From: Hyphomicrobiales bacterium
Lineage (GTDB): Bacteria; Pseudomonadota; Alphaproteobacteria; Rhizobiales; MH13
NCBI GenBank assembly: GCA_017642935.1
Contig: JAEPOK010000002.1
Span: forward strand, 1,175,501 to 1,239,500
Direction: 5' to 3'
DNA length: 64,000 nt
Positions 32,928 to 46,121 of this stretch are shown here, piece after piece; the first letter of the stretch is position 1; every line of letters starts with the position of its first letter. The translations under genes were made by a program, and so were the position numbers. The notes below the pieces were generated by a model. It was given only the letters and a program-made list of their open reading frames with translations. It had not been told where the DNA came from and did no database searches.

Positions 32928-33923
32928 ATGACTGTTCTTGTGACCGGTGGTGCCGGCTATATCGGATCGCACATGGTCTATGCGCTTGCCGATCGCGGTG
33001 AACCGCTGGTGGTGATTGACAATATGACCACCGGCTACCGGCCAAATCTGCCGGACGACGTATCGCTGGTGATTGGCGACATTGGTGATCAGATTCTGGT
33101 CGAGAAAGTGATGCGCGAGCATGGCGTTGACGCAGTGGTGCATTTTGCCGGGTCAATCGTGGTGCCCGATTCGGTGGCCGATCCGCTTGGCTACTATGCC
33201 AACAACACGGTGAAGTCGCGCACCCTGATGGCTGCTGCCATCAATTGCGGTGTGAAGCATTTCATCTTTTCCTCTACGGCGGCGGTCTATGGCATGCCTG
33301 ATCAGCCCATGATCGCAGAAGACGCGCCGACGATCCCGATTTCTCCCTACGGGTCATCGAAGCTGATGACCGAGATGATGCTCGCCGATACGGCACGAGC
33401 GCATGATTTTGCCTACACCGCGCTGCGCTATTTCAATGTTGCCGGCGCTGATCCCGACGGGCGAACAGGGCAAAGTTCACCGCGTGCCACGCACCTTATT
33501 AAGGTGGCGAGCCAGGCCGCGCTTGGGCAACGCAGCCACATGGAAATCTATGGCACCGATTATGACACCGAGGACGGGACTGGGGTGCGTGACTATATCC
33601 ATGTAAGCGATCTTATTGCCGCCCATGTTCTTGCGCTTGATCGGCTTCGGGCAGGTGGTGACAGCCAGGTGATGAATTGCGGCTATGGACGTGGCTACAC
33701 TGTACGCCAAGTTGTGGAGGCGGTGCGGCGTGTGTCTGGTATTGAGTTCGAGGCACGCGAAACCGGGCGTCGCGCCGGTGATCCGGCGACGCTGGTGGCG
33801 GTCGCCGAGCGTGCGCGTTCTGAGTTGGGCTGGGTGCCAGCCTATGATGATTTGGATGTGATCGTCGGCCATGCCTATGCCTGGGAAACCAGGATGGCGG
33901 GTCGCAACACTGCTGGGGCATAG
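32928..33923 (+). CDS. galE: UDP-glucose 4-epimerase
   Basis: A 331-residue extended SDR that interconverts UDP-glucose and UDP-galactose with tightly bound NAD+. It has VTGGAGYIGSHM (residues 5-16) for NAD+, FSSTAAVYG (114-122), and the catalytic pair Tyr141/Lys145 in SPYGSSK. LRYFNVAGADPDGRTGQ is a GalE-specific stretch around the nucleotide sugar. The ATG at 32928 begins directly with the Rossmann strand. It is divergent from galU. The next gene, a lytic transglycosylase, starts 48 bp later and may be on the same transcript. Confidence 0.95.
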   Translation: MTVLVTGGAGYIGSHMVYALADRGEPLVVIDNMTTGYRPNLPDDVSLVIGDIGDQILVEKVMREHGVDAVVHFAGSIVVPDSVADPLGYYANNTVKSRTLMAAAINCGVKHFIFSSTAAVYGMPDQPMIAEDAPTIPISPYGSSKLMTEMMLADTARAHDFAYTALRYFNVAGADPDGRTGQSSPRATHLIKVASQAALGQRSHMEIYGTDYDTEDGTGVRDYIHVSDLIAAHVLALDRLRAGGDSQVMNCGYGRGYTVRQVVEAVRRVSGIEFEARETGRRAGDPATLVAVAERARSELGWVPAYDDLDVIVGHAYAWETRMAGRNTAGA

Positions 33924-33971
33924 ACTGTTGCGTGCGGCCGGATGGCTGTACGGTTAAACGAGGAATCGACC

Positions 33972-35186
33972 ATGATCCGCTTTGTTTTTGCTGGTTTTTT
34001 GGCCGTTTGTGCCGGTTTGAGTTTTGCGCCGTCCACGGCGCGGGCCGATGCGGCATTTCAGAATTGGGTTGCCCAATATCAGGCTGAGGCGCGCCAGGCC
34101 GGCATCGCTGATGCCGTTCTTGCCCAAGCCTTCGCAGGCGTCACCGCGCCGGATGAAAGCGTGTTGCGCTCGGCGCGTTACCAGCCGGAGTTCGTGCGCC
34201 CCATATGGGAATATTTGGACAGCGCCGTGTCATCCAGGCGGATAACCAACGGTCAGGAGATGTTGCGCGAACATGCGGTGGCGCTTGAGCGAATCGAAGA
34301 AGCGACCGGCGTCTCCAAGTTTATCGTCGTGGCCATTTGGGGGATGGAATCCTCCTACGGCGAGGTGCTGCAGAACCAGAACATCGTGAAACCGGTGATC
34401 CGGTCGCTTGCCACGCTTGCCTATGCCGATGAAAACCGCCGGCGCTTTGGGCGCGAACAGTTGTTGGCCGCGCTGCAAATCCTGCAACGTGGCGACACAA
34501 CCGCCGACCAGATGTATGGCAGTTGGGCCGGCGCGATGGGCCACACACAGTTTATCCCGACCACCTACCTTGCCCATTCGGCTGATTATGACGGCGATCG
34601 GCGATCCGACATCTGGCAAAACGTCCCCGATGCGCTTTACTCGACCGCCAACTATCTGCGCGCATCCGGTTGGGTGCCCGGCCACACTTGGGGCTATGAG
34701 GTGCGCATCCCGCCAGGGTTCGATTGGCGCTATGTCGACGAAACCACGCAGCGCTCCTTGGCGCAGTGGCAGCAAATGGGGATCGTGCGCACCGGCGATC
34801 GACAGTTTCCGCGCCCGAATGACCAGGCCAGGCTAATCGCGCCTGCGGGGTCCGGCGGGCCAGCTTTCTTGATGCTGCGCAACTTCGAAGTCATCAAGCG
34901 CTACAACAATGCTGACAGCTATGCGCTGGCGGTTGGTCATCTTGCCGATCGCTTGAAAGGCCTGGGTGGCTTTCAGAACGATTGGCCGCGCGACTCGCAG
35001 CCGCTGACCCGCGCGCAAGTGGAGCAAATGCAGCGCCTCCTGGCACAGCGCGGCTTCTCCACCGGTGGCATTGATGGCCGTATCGGCCCGAACACGCGCG
35101 GCGCGATCCGTGCTTTCCAGGCCTCTCTTGGCCTGGTGCCTGATGGTTATGCCTCAACGGCTTTGCTGGCGCGTTTGAGCGGGTAG
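33972..35186 (+). CDS. Lytic murein transglycosylase (MltB/SLT family 3) with peptidoglycan-binding domain
   Basis: A 404-residue periplasmic enzyme cleaving glycan strands to 1,6-anhydro-muropeptides. Signal peptide (cleavage near ARA-D, about 25), catalytic domain (about 26-330) with Glu126 in AIWGMESSYGEV and AMGHTQFIPTTYL, then a C-terminal peptidoglycan-binding domain 1 (about 340-402; GGIDGRIGPNTRGAIRAFQ). Unlike E. coli MltB there is no lipobox, so it is soluble. Start 33972 is taken because GAGGA lies upstream and the signal peptide begins there; the frame opens at 33942. Confidence 0.94.
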   Translation: MIRFVFAGFLAVCAGLSFAPSTARADAAFQNWVAQYQAEARQAGIADAVLAQAFAGVTAPDESVLRSARYQPEFVRPIWEYLDSAVSSRRITNGQEMLREHAVALERIEEATGVSKFIVVAIWGMESSYGEVLQNQNIVKPVIRSLATLAYADENRRRFGREQLLAALQILQRGDTTADQMYGSWAGAMGHTQFIPTTYLAHSADYDGDRRSDIWQNVPDALYSTANYLRASGWVPGHTWGYEVRIPPGFDWRYVDETTQRSLAQWQQMGIVRTGDRQFPRPNDQARLIAPAGSGGPAFLMLRNFEVIKRYNNADSYALAVGHLADRLKGLGGFQNDWPRDSQPLTRAQVEQMQRLLAQRGFSTGGIDGRIGPNTRGAIRAFQASLGLVPDGYASTALLARLSG

Positions 35187-35232
35187 CCGATACGCCTTTT
35201 TCTCGCCGAAAGGCCTGTGCTAAGGGGAGACC

Positions 35233-36375
35233 ATGTCGATGGTTCTCCCCTTTCGCGTTTTGGCGGCTTTTGTGATTGCCGCGCCGCTCCTTTGGGCAGG
35301 CAGCGCCGAGGCGCAGAGTTGGCGCCAGGAAGATCCCAGCGCCATCGTCTTGCCGAGCCAGCCGGATGGGTCGGGTGCGCGATCAGGCGGCAATCGCGGC
35401 GGCATTTTCCGCATTTTCCGTTTCGAGCCACAGCGCCAAACCCGGCGTCAGCCTCTTCCCCAGGTCGAGGTGGCGCCGATCATCAACCTGCCGCCGCCCA
35501 AGGATCCTGACGCCATCACAGTCGTCACGTTTGGCGATGAGTTTGCCGATCAGTTGCGTGAGGGGCTGATTGATCGGTTTGACGGCGACCGGTTGATCGA
35601 GGCGCAGGGGGATTCCATTCCCGGCAGCGGGCTCACCGACCTGGACGATTTCAACTGGAATATTGAGGCGCTGCGGCGGCTCGATGATTACACCCAGGTC
35701 GGCGCGATCGCCGTTGCGATCGGTTACAGTGATCGGCGGCCTCTGATTGAAGGCGATCGGTCCTATGCGTTTGGTTCCAATGCGTGGCAGGACATTTACC
35801 GCAATCGCGTGTCGAGCTTCGCGCTGACCTTGGTGACCGAGGGGCATCCGGTGATCTTTGTCGGCTTGCCGCCGATGGGCGATCCGGCGCTGAATGAAGA
35901 TATCCGGCTGATCAATCAGGTGATCGAAGAGGCCGTGGCGCCGACGCGGGCGCGGTTCGTGAGCGTCTATTCCGGGTTTGCCGACCTAGCGGGAAACTAC
36001 ACCCGCGCCGGGCCGAACATGGCTGGTCAGGTAGAGAACCTGCGGCGGTCCGACGGCATCTTTTTCAACCGTGCGGGACGCGAGAAATTCGCGCATTTTG
36101 TCGAACGGTTCGTACCCCGCGATGGCCAGATTGGCCCCGAGCCGGAAGTCTCGTCGGTGGTGTTTGAGGGTAGCAATCTGTCAGCTGATGGGATTGGCCC
36201 GGTTATCCTGATGACGTCAGGGTTTGCCGATCCAACGGCCACGCTCGCCCGAAGCCCGAGCGAGGTTTTGCCGGAAGAACCAGAGACACGCGAGCGGCTT
36301 CTGCGAGGGGCAGCGTTGCCAGCGCCGGAAGGGCGCGCCGACAATTTCGCCTGGCCGGAAAGCCCTGATAGCTAG
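35233..36375 (+). CDS. DUF459 SGNH-hydrolase-like exported protein
   Basis: A 380-residue secreted protein with a signal peptide (cleavage near AEA-Q, about 28), a basic/proline-rich linker, and a DUF459 SGNH-fold domain (about 95-300; VVTFGDEFADQLREGL, RFVSVYSGFADL, and FFNRAGREKFAHF with the terminal His region). The Ser of the classical GDSL block is not there: the motif reads GDE, so normal serine esterase chemistry is doubtful; many Rhizobiales DUF459 proteins also lack it. Neighbouring O-acetyl or polysaccharide genes are absent; its place after a lytic transglycosylase suggests a cell-wall-linked role. AGGGGA precedes the start, and a second ATG six bases later is also possible. Confidence 0.8.
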   Translation: MSMVLPFRVLAAFVIAAPLLWAGSAEAQSWRQEDPSAIVLPSQPDGSGARSGGNRGGIFRIFRFEPQRQTRRQPLPQVEVAPIINLPPPKDPDAITVVTFGDEFADQLREGLIDRFDGDRLIEAQGDSIPGSGLTDLDDFNWNIEALRRLDDYTQVGAIAVAIGYSDRRPLIEGDRSYAFGSNAWQDIYRNRVSSFALTLVTEGHPVIFVGLPPMGDPALNEDIRLINQVIEEAVAPTRARFVSVYSGFADLAGNYTRAGPNMAGQVENLRRSDGIFFNRAGREKFAHFVERFVPRDGQIGPEPEVSSVVFEGSNLSADGIGPVILMTSGFADPTATLARSPSEVLPEEPETRERLLRGAALPAPEGRADNFAWPESPDS

Positions 36376-36390
36376 CCGACTGACCGGCGA

Positions 36391-37839
36391 CTAGCGCGGC
36401 AGCGTCGTCTCGCCCATCAGGTCAAGGTCGATGGCGCGCGCGGCCTGACGACCTTCACGGATCGCCCAGACCACCAGCGATTGACCGCGGCGGATATCGC
36501 CAGCAACATACAAGCCATCGATCGATGTCTTGTAGTCGTCGTCATTGGCCAAGATGTTTTGCCGGCGGTCACGGGCAAGCTCGGCGCCGAACGCATCGGC
36601 AATGCCGTTCTTTTTCGGGCCGGAGAAGCCAATGGCGATCAACACCAGATCAGCGCGGAGCACAAACTCGGTCCCGGCGATCGGGACGCGCTTTTCATCC
36701 ACGCGGGCGCATTCCACACCCACCACTTTGCCGTCTTCGTCGCCCTTAATGCCCAGTGTGGCGGCGGAGAATTCGCGCTCTGCGCCCTCGGCCTGTGACG
36801 AGGATGTGCGGAACTTGGTCGGCCAATAGGGCCAGACGGAAAGCTTGTCCTCAAGCACCGGCGGAATTGGGCGGATGTCGAGCTGTGTCACCGATAAGCA
36901 GCCCTGGCGGATCGAGGTGCCGATGCAGTCCGACGCCGTGTCACCACCACCGATCACCACGACGTGCTTGCCAGCAGCGTGGATCGGCGGTTCTGGGATC
37001 GTCTTTTCTTTGTTTACCCGGCGGTTCTGCTGCACCAGATAGGGCATCGCATAATGACAGCCGGTGAGGTCCATGCCCGGTAGTTCCGGATCGCGCGGAT
37101 GCTCGGCGCCGGCAGCGATGAGCACGGCGTCATGCTTCTCCATTAGCTCGCTTGGCGGGATGCTCTTACCGCGGCTGTCGTCGCCAATCGAGGCGTTGTA
37201 ATGGAAGGTGACGCCTTCGGCTTCCATCTGATCTACGCGCCGCTGGATGTGAATTTTTTCCATTTTGAAGTCGGGAATGCCGTAGCGCATCAGACCGCCA
37301 GCATCGGGCTCGCGCTCATAAACATGCACATCGTGGCCGACGCGGGCGAGCTGCTGGGCAGCCGCCATGCCGGCGGGGCCAGACCCGATGACGGCGATGG
37401 ATTTGCCGGTCTTGGTTTCGGGCGGCTCAGGCACAACCCAACCATTCTCAAATGCCTTGTCGGCAATCGCCTGTTCGACCGTCTTGATGGCGACCGGCGT
37501 GTTCTCCAGGTTCAGCACACAAGCTTCTTCGCACGGCGCCGGGCAGATGCGGCCGGTAAATTCGGGGAAGTTGTTGGTGGAGTGCAGATCGCGGATCGCA
37601 CTTTCCCAGTCGCCCTGGTAGACCAGATCGTTCCAGTCAGGGATCTGGTTGTTCACCGGACAGCCGGTGGGGCCGTGGCAATAAGGGATGCCGCAGTCCA
37701 TGCACCGTGCAGCCTGTTTCTTGACGTCGGCTTCCGACATGGGGAGCGTGAACTCCTTGAAATGCCGGATGCGATCGCCCGCTGGCTGATACTTTGAATC
37801 CTGGCGGTCGATTTCCAGAAAGCCAGTGACTTTACCCAT
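36391..37839 (-). CDS. gltD: Glutamate synthase (NADPH) small subunit
   Basis: A 482-residue beta subunit that takes electrons from NADPH through FAD and Fe-S centres to GltB. The N-terminal adrenodoxin-reductase-type Cys motifs are present (CMDCGIPYCHG, CPVNNQIPDW, then CPAPCEEACVL), as are the FAD motif IGSGPAGMAAAQQLA and the NADPH motif VVIGGGDTASDCIG. The length fits. The start ATG (37839) lies inside the 3' end of the upstream AT-rich gene, with AAGGAA as ribosome site. In most genomes gltB and gltD are adjacent; here a foreign-looking gene stands between them. Confidence 0.97.
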   Translation of the reverse strand: MGKVTGFLEIDRQDSKYQPAGDRIRHFKEFTLPMSEADVKKQAARCMDCGIPYCHGPTGCPVNNQIPDWNDLVYQGDWESAIRDLHSTNNFPEFTGRICPAPCEEACVLNLENTPVAIKTVEQAIADKAFENGWVVPEPPETKTGKSIAVIGSGPAGMAAAQQLARVGHDVHVYEREPDAGGLMRYGIPDFKMEKIHIQRRVDQMEAEGVTFHYNASIGDDSRGKSIPPSELMEKHDAVLIAAGAEHPRDPELPGMDLTGCHYAMPYLVQQNRRVNKEKTIPEPPIHAAGKHVVVIGGGDTASDCIGTSIRQGCLSVTQLDIRPIPPVLEDKLSVWPYWPTKFRTSSSQAEGAEREFSAATLGIKGDEDGKVVGVECARVDEKRVPIAGTEFVLRADLVLIAIGFSGPKKNGIADAFGAELARDRRQNILANDDDYKTSIDGLYVAGDIRRGQSLVVWAIREGRQAARAIDLDLMGETTLPR

Positions 37840-38518
37840 CAGTGTTCCTTACTACCGATAAAATTGACGAGGAGTCGATCAAGTCCACACCATGCTCATT
37901 TCTGCACAGAGTCCAGTCTCGGTTTATGAAAATGCTATCGCAGATCCTCTGGGATTCCGCATTCAGCATTGTGATCCTTAGGTCATTGTTTTCGTTTAAA
38001 AAAACCTGGGCTTCTCGAACTCCGATTACTGTTCCGGCCAGGGAGATAACCAGAATTCCAGTGCCTATGAATCCGTAAGCTGCTTTTGGTCCTTCGGTTC
38101 CTCGGAGAGCCAAGCCAAAACAAATCGGTGTTGCAATCATCACAATAGTTCCAACCAACATCATCCAAGACCCTGACGATCCAAAAATGAATTTATCTCC
38201 TTGGCTTTCTACGGCAGTGAAAAAAACTACTATCAGAAATGTTACTAGAACTAAAAAATAATATTCTTTGCTGATGCCATATTTGCTTCTTAATGCAGCA
38301 ATATAAACGGTCGAACAAAAAAACAGATTTATAGAAATAAAGACAGATGAGTTTAGTCCAATTAGGAGAAAATCTTGAATAGTGAGAAAGCCACTCCGAA
38401 TTTCGAATTGGTTCTGAATTGTTTGATTGAGCGCAAAAAAGTACCCTGACGCGTATACAACGCCCAGTGTTGGAAGTGACGCCAAAACAACCGGCACTGT
38501 TAGTGGTATTGGCTGCAT
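37832..38518 (-). CDS. AT-rich orphan multi-pass membrane protein inserted between gltB and gltD
   Basis: A 228-residue protein that I do not recognise. It has about five membrane helices (roughly residues 3-28, 45-70, 85-105, 117-138, 146-170) and a C-terminal soluble tail of about 55 residues with two Cys (AESQRICDSIF, DWTLCRN). The start at 38518 lies 11 bp after the gltB stop, and the stop overlaps the gltD start by 8 bp, so it is placed as a true operon member. Base composition is foreign: 38221-38340 has only 31 G+C in 120 bases, against about 60 % in gltB. No helper, toxin or mobility gene accompanies it. It is probably a recent acquisition; function unknown. Confidence 0.75.
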   Translation of the reverse strand: MQPIPLTVPVVLASLPTLGVVYASGYFFALNQTIQNQFEIRSGFLTIQDFLLIGLNSSVFISINLFFCSTVYIAALRSKYGISKEYYFLVLVTFLIVVFFTAVESQGDKFIFGSSGSWMMLVGTIVMIATPICFGLALRGTEGPKAAYGFIGTGILVISLAGTVIGVREAQVFLNENNDLRITMLNAESQRICDSIFINRDWTLCRNEHGVDLIDSSSILSVVRNTDG

Positions 38519-38529
38519 GGTCGATCGAC

Positions 38530-43269
<4,740 letters not shown>

Positions 43270-43311
43270 GGGTCTCTTCCTTCCCTCTTCACGCCGTTAG
43301 ACGCCGTGTGC

Positions 43312-43346
43312 TGCCATTCTGGCTCTCAAAAAGAGCAAAATGGCCA
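43312..43346 (-). promoter_or_regulatory. Hairpin in the gltB mRNA leader
   Basis: On the minus strand TGGCCATTTTGCTCT pairs with AGAGCCAGAATGGC (one bulge, one wobble) around a U-rich loop, about 45 bp before the gltB start. There is no T-run after the stem. It may affect mRNA stability or be an operator as DNA. Confidence 0.5.
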
Positions 43347-43614
43347 GAAGCGTAGGTCACAGGCCGGGTCGCACCAGTGTGCGGCTCGTTGGTCTGCGCC
43401 AACCGTGTGTTTGTTGTGCCACCACCGCTGGCCACGTTTCGGCCAAGGGCAGAAGGCTTTCATCGCTGCGATGGCGCAGGGCCATCTTCTTCAGGACCAG
43501 GGCGCCTGCCCTGGCGTAGCTCCGCCGTGACATGACCCGCCAAGCGGGCAGCGTCAAGCGCGGAGGGTCGCGGCCAACCTGGTCGCATGACCGGGGGTGC
43601 CGCGAGGTCCGATA

Positions 43615-43632
43615 TGTCCAAAAATTAGGACA
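43615..43632. promoter_or_regulatory. Dyad TGTCC-N8-GGACA
   Basis: A perfect 5-bp inverted repeat around an A/T-only 8-bp spacer, about 345 bp from the starts of both gltB and bufA genes. It is shaped like an operator for a dimeric regulator; which one is unknown. Confidence 0.4.
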
Positions 43633-43987
43633 ACATCGCTGACCTTTCCACGGCTGTTTGCCAGAAAGTGAACAGCCGCTCAACCCGCAAATTGGCGCAT
43701 TCGCACGAAAAGGCGAGGTTTTGAGGGTGAAATTGAAAGGAAATTCCATTGGACTGAAATATTGTTTCAAAGACGCCTGTTCACGGCGGCGTGATCGAAC
43801 ATCACGCTCGCGCACCCCGGCGTGAGTTTCGGGTGCGTGAAACTTCCTTCCTTTGTCATTTCCTCTTTATCGGCTGGTCCGTCATCACTTGGGACGAGAA
43901 GCGAACATGTCTTCTCCCCCCAACTCTCACACCGGTGCCGCCCATGCTTCGCACCGCCCACATAAGTGTCTTGAAAGGACCTTCTCT

Positions 43988-44320
43988 ATGAGCATTTCAC
44001 GTCGCGCTGTGAACACCGCCGTCATCGCCGCTGCCGTTGCTGGTGTTGCTGCTTCTGTCACTGCTGTTGTCCCTGCCCACGCCCAGGGCCAGGAAAAATG
44101 CTATGGCATTTCGCTGGCCGGCGCCAACGACTGCGCCGCTGGCCCAGGCACCACATGCGCTGGCACTTCCACCGTTGACTACCAGGGCAATGCCTGGACC
44201 TTCGTCGACGCTGGCACCTGCGAACAGTACGGCTCGGCTTCCATGATGGACGACGACCTTTACCTGCCGGACGGCCGTATGGGTTCGCTTGAAGAACTGG
44301 ACCGCGATCTGCCGGCCTAA
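43988..44320 (+). CDS. bufA: Bufferin-type RiPP precursor (BufA1, DUF2282)
   Basis: A 110-residue secreted peptide precursor. The signal peptide (residues 1-32, cleavage AHA-Q) is followed by the DUF2282 core with four Cys (38, 49, 57, 78): [18 protein letters not shown], then [17 protein letters not shown] and AGTCEQY. In bufferins of this type, the partner MNIO enzyme converts conserved Cys to thiooxazole groups and the exported product binds copper, giving protection. Here an acidic tail of about 25 residues follows the last Cys ([20 protein letters not shown]), which looks like an extension of the usual core. The start at 43988 follows AAAGGA; the longer frame upstream has no homology. 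It is first of bufA-B-C-D and is followed by an 11-bp hairpin. Confidence 0.9.
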   Translation: MSISRRAVNTAVIAAAVAGVAASVTAVVPAHAQGQEKCYGISLAGANDCAAGPGTTCAGTSTVDYQGNAWTFVDAGTCEQYGSASMMDDDLYLPDGRMGSLEELDRDLPA

Positions 44321-44343
44321 CGCTTAGGTCCCCAGATCGCCTA

Positions 44344-44380
44344 CCGGATGGCGGCATATCGCCCGTATCCCGCCATCCGG
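44344..44380 (+). other. RNA hairpin between bufA and bufB
   Basis: CCGGATGGCGG (44344-44354) and CCGCCATCCGG (44370-44380) form a perfect 11-bp stem with a 15-nt loop. No T-run follows. It probably protects the bufA message or attenuates bufBCD, giving precursor in excess over enzyme. Confidence 0.65.
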
Positions 44381-44407
44381 ACCAACACCCACACCCCAGG
44401 CTGACCC

Positions 44408-45301
44408 ATGTCCCGCATTACGCTCGCCCCGCCCTCGCAACCGATGATCACTGATGCCCTTGCCGGTGTCGGGTTCAAGCATGAGCATGCCGAAGAGGTG
44501 TTCAGCGGCGATCACGACGTGGCGTGGTTCGAAGTTCACCCTGAAAACTACATGGGCGAGGGCGGCATGCCGCATCGCCTGCTGACTGATCTGCGCGAGC
44601 GCCTTGGCCTGTCGTTGCACGGCGTTGGCCTGTCCATTGGTGGTGAACGTGCGCTCGATAAAGAGCATCTGGCGCGGCTCGCTGCGCTCAACGAACGCTA
44701 CGAACCGGACCTTTTCTCCGAACATCTGGCCTGGTCGAGCCATGATGAAGGCTATCTCAACGACCTTCTGCCCTTGCCCTACACCCAAGCGACGCTGGAC
44801 CTTGTCTGCGATCATATCGACGAGGTGCAGGAGGCGCTGGGCCGCACCATCTTGCTTGAGAACCCCTCCACCTATGTGGTGTTTGAGGGTTCGCAGATGA
44901 GCGAGACTGATTTTCTCAAAGCGATCGCCAAGCGCACTGGCTGTGGTCTGCTGCTCGACGTCAACAATGTGTTTGTGTCGGCCACCAACCACCAAACCTC
45001 CGCTGAAGACTATCTGGCTGATTTTCCCGTCGGTCATGTCGGTGAAATCCACCTGGCGGGTCACGCGTCGGTCACTTTGAGCGATGGCGCGCAGTTGCTG
45101 ATCGATGCGCATGACCGCGCCGTCTCCGATCCTGTCTGGGCGCTTTATGAACAACTGATCAAACGCATTGGGCCCCGGCCAACGCTCGTCGAGTGGGACA
45201 ATGACGTGCCCGCTTTCAATGTGCTCGCCCATGAGGCAGCGCAGGCGCAGGCGATCCTTTGCAGGAACGACCCGATTCTGGGTTGCCGCCATGTTGCTTG
45301 A
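44408..45301 (+). CDS. bufB: MNIO-family (DUF692) bufferin-modifying enzyme
   Basis: A 297-residue TIM-barrel multinuclear non-haem iron oxidase. Metal-ligand motifs appear in order: [73 protein letters not shown] and VEWDNDVP. The His, Asp and Glu in these bind two or three irons. MNIO enzymes in bufferin systems oxidise Cys of the BufA peptide in the cytoplasm before export. It lies 87 bp after bufA and overlaps bufC by 11 bp. The assignment to bufferin rather than methanobactin-type MNIO rests on the DUF2282 gene next to it. Confidence 0.95.
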   Translation: MSRITLAPPSQPMITDALAGVGFKHEHAEEVFSGDHDVAWFEVHPENYMGEGGMPHRLLTDLRERLGLSLHGVGLSIGGERALDKEHLARLAALNERYEPDLFSEHLAWSSHDEGYLNDLLPLPYTQATLDLVCDHIDEVQEALGRTILLENPSTYVVFEGSQMSETDFLKAIAKRTGCGLLLDVNNVFVSATNHQTSAEDYLADFPVGHVGEIHLAGHASVTLSDGAQLLIDAHDRAVSDPVWALYEQLIKRIGPRPTLVEWDNDVPAFNVLAHEAAQAQAILCRNDPILGCRHVA

Positions 45302-46115
45302 GATGAGTGCGCGCCAGCACCATCATGGTGATTTCGCCGCTGCGGTGCTCGATCCGGACAAGCCTGTTCCTGACGGTATTGGTCGTGCCAATGGCGCGGA
45401 CCCTTTGGAAGCCTTCAACGTCTACCGCAACAATGTGGTGGCCAGTCTAGCCGACGCGCTGAAGGGTGCCTTTCCTGTCACGTCGCTATTGTTGGGCGAA
45501 GGGTTGCAGCGGGCTCTGATGGCCGATTTCGTGCGCGCCCACCCGCCAAAAACTGCTGTGCTCTCCAGCTATGGTGGCGATTTTCCGGGCTACCTCGCGC
45601 AACATCCCGCGACAAAGGCTCGGCCCTTTTTGGGCGATGTAGCGTTGCTCGAACGCCGCCGTATCGAGGCCTATCATGCCATTGATGCGCCGGTTTTTGA
45701 TGGCGCAATACTTGGCGGTGTCGATCCGGAGATCCTGTCGGCCGGCACCTTGATGGTGCATCCAGCGGTGCGGCTCGTGTCCTCACGCTTTCCTATTGCC
45801 ACGGTCTACGCCATCGAGAAGGCAACGCTGGATGGGGTCGCGCCGCCAGTGGATCGTTCAACGGTCGATATGCGTAAGGGCGAGGCGGTCTTAATCGCGC
45901 GTCCGGTCTACGACGTCTCCTCGCAGCCGATCGGCAAGGGCGATTTTGCTTTCATCAAGGCCTGCGCGCGCGGGGTCCCCTTTGGGGCGGCGGCCCAAGA
46001 TGGGTTCCAAGCGGACCCAGCGTTCGATCTGCAAGCCAGCCTGGGGCTTTGTCTCACTGCCGGCGTGTTCACCGCCTTCCATTCGACACCCTCTTTTACT
46101 AAGACGCTGGAGTAG
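45291..46115 (+). CDS. bufC: DUF2063 bufferin partner protein (BufC)
   Basis: A 274-residue protein of the DUF2063 family, annotated as 'putative DNA-binding' in many genomes but now known as the usual partner of DUF692 enzymes. The N-terminal part (about 5-95) has the helical [22 protein letters not shown] signature, and the C-terminal part is alpha/beta. In bufferin and related systems it is thought to bind the precursor and present it to the MNIO enzyme. The start at 45291 overlaps bufB by 11 bp; a second ATG at 45303, one base after the bufB stop, is equally possible. No signal peptide. Confidence 0.92.
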   Translation: MLLEMSARQHHHGDFAAAVLDPDKPVPDGIGRANGADPLEAFNVYRNNVVASLADALKGAFPVTSLLLGEGLQRALMADFVRAHPPKTAVLSSYGGDFPGYLAQHPATKARPFLGDVALLERRRIEAYHAIDAPVFDGAILGGVDPEILSAGTLMVHPAVRLVSSRFPIATVYAIEKATLDGVAPPVDRSTVDMRKGEAVLIARPVYDVSSQPIGKGDFAFIKACARGVPFGAAAQDGFQADPAFDLQASLGLCLTAGVFTAFHSTPSFTKTLE

Positions 46116-46121
46116 TTCCCG

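Larger units (their letters stand above)
43270..43987. promoter_or_regulatory. 718-bp divergent control region between gltB and the bufferin operon
   Basis: No protein gene could be supported here; the open frames resemble no family. It must contain the promoters of gltB (minus) and bufA (plus). Two structured sites are seen and listed separately: a leader hairpin next to gltB and a TGTCC/GGACA dyad. I looked for a SigF/ECF-type promoter before bufA, as known in Caulobacter, and did not find a convincing one. Confidence 0.5.

Noticed and set aside
43357-43815. 152-codon open frame on the minus strand in the gltB/bufA gap
   Set aside because: No ribosome site, no domain, Arg/Ser/Pro-rich composition of a random frame.
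43833-43980. SigF/ECF-type promoter before bufA
   Set aside because: No convincing paired -35/-10 of this type could be found by eye.
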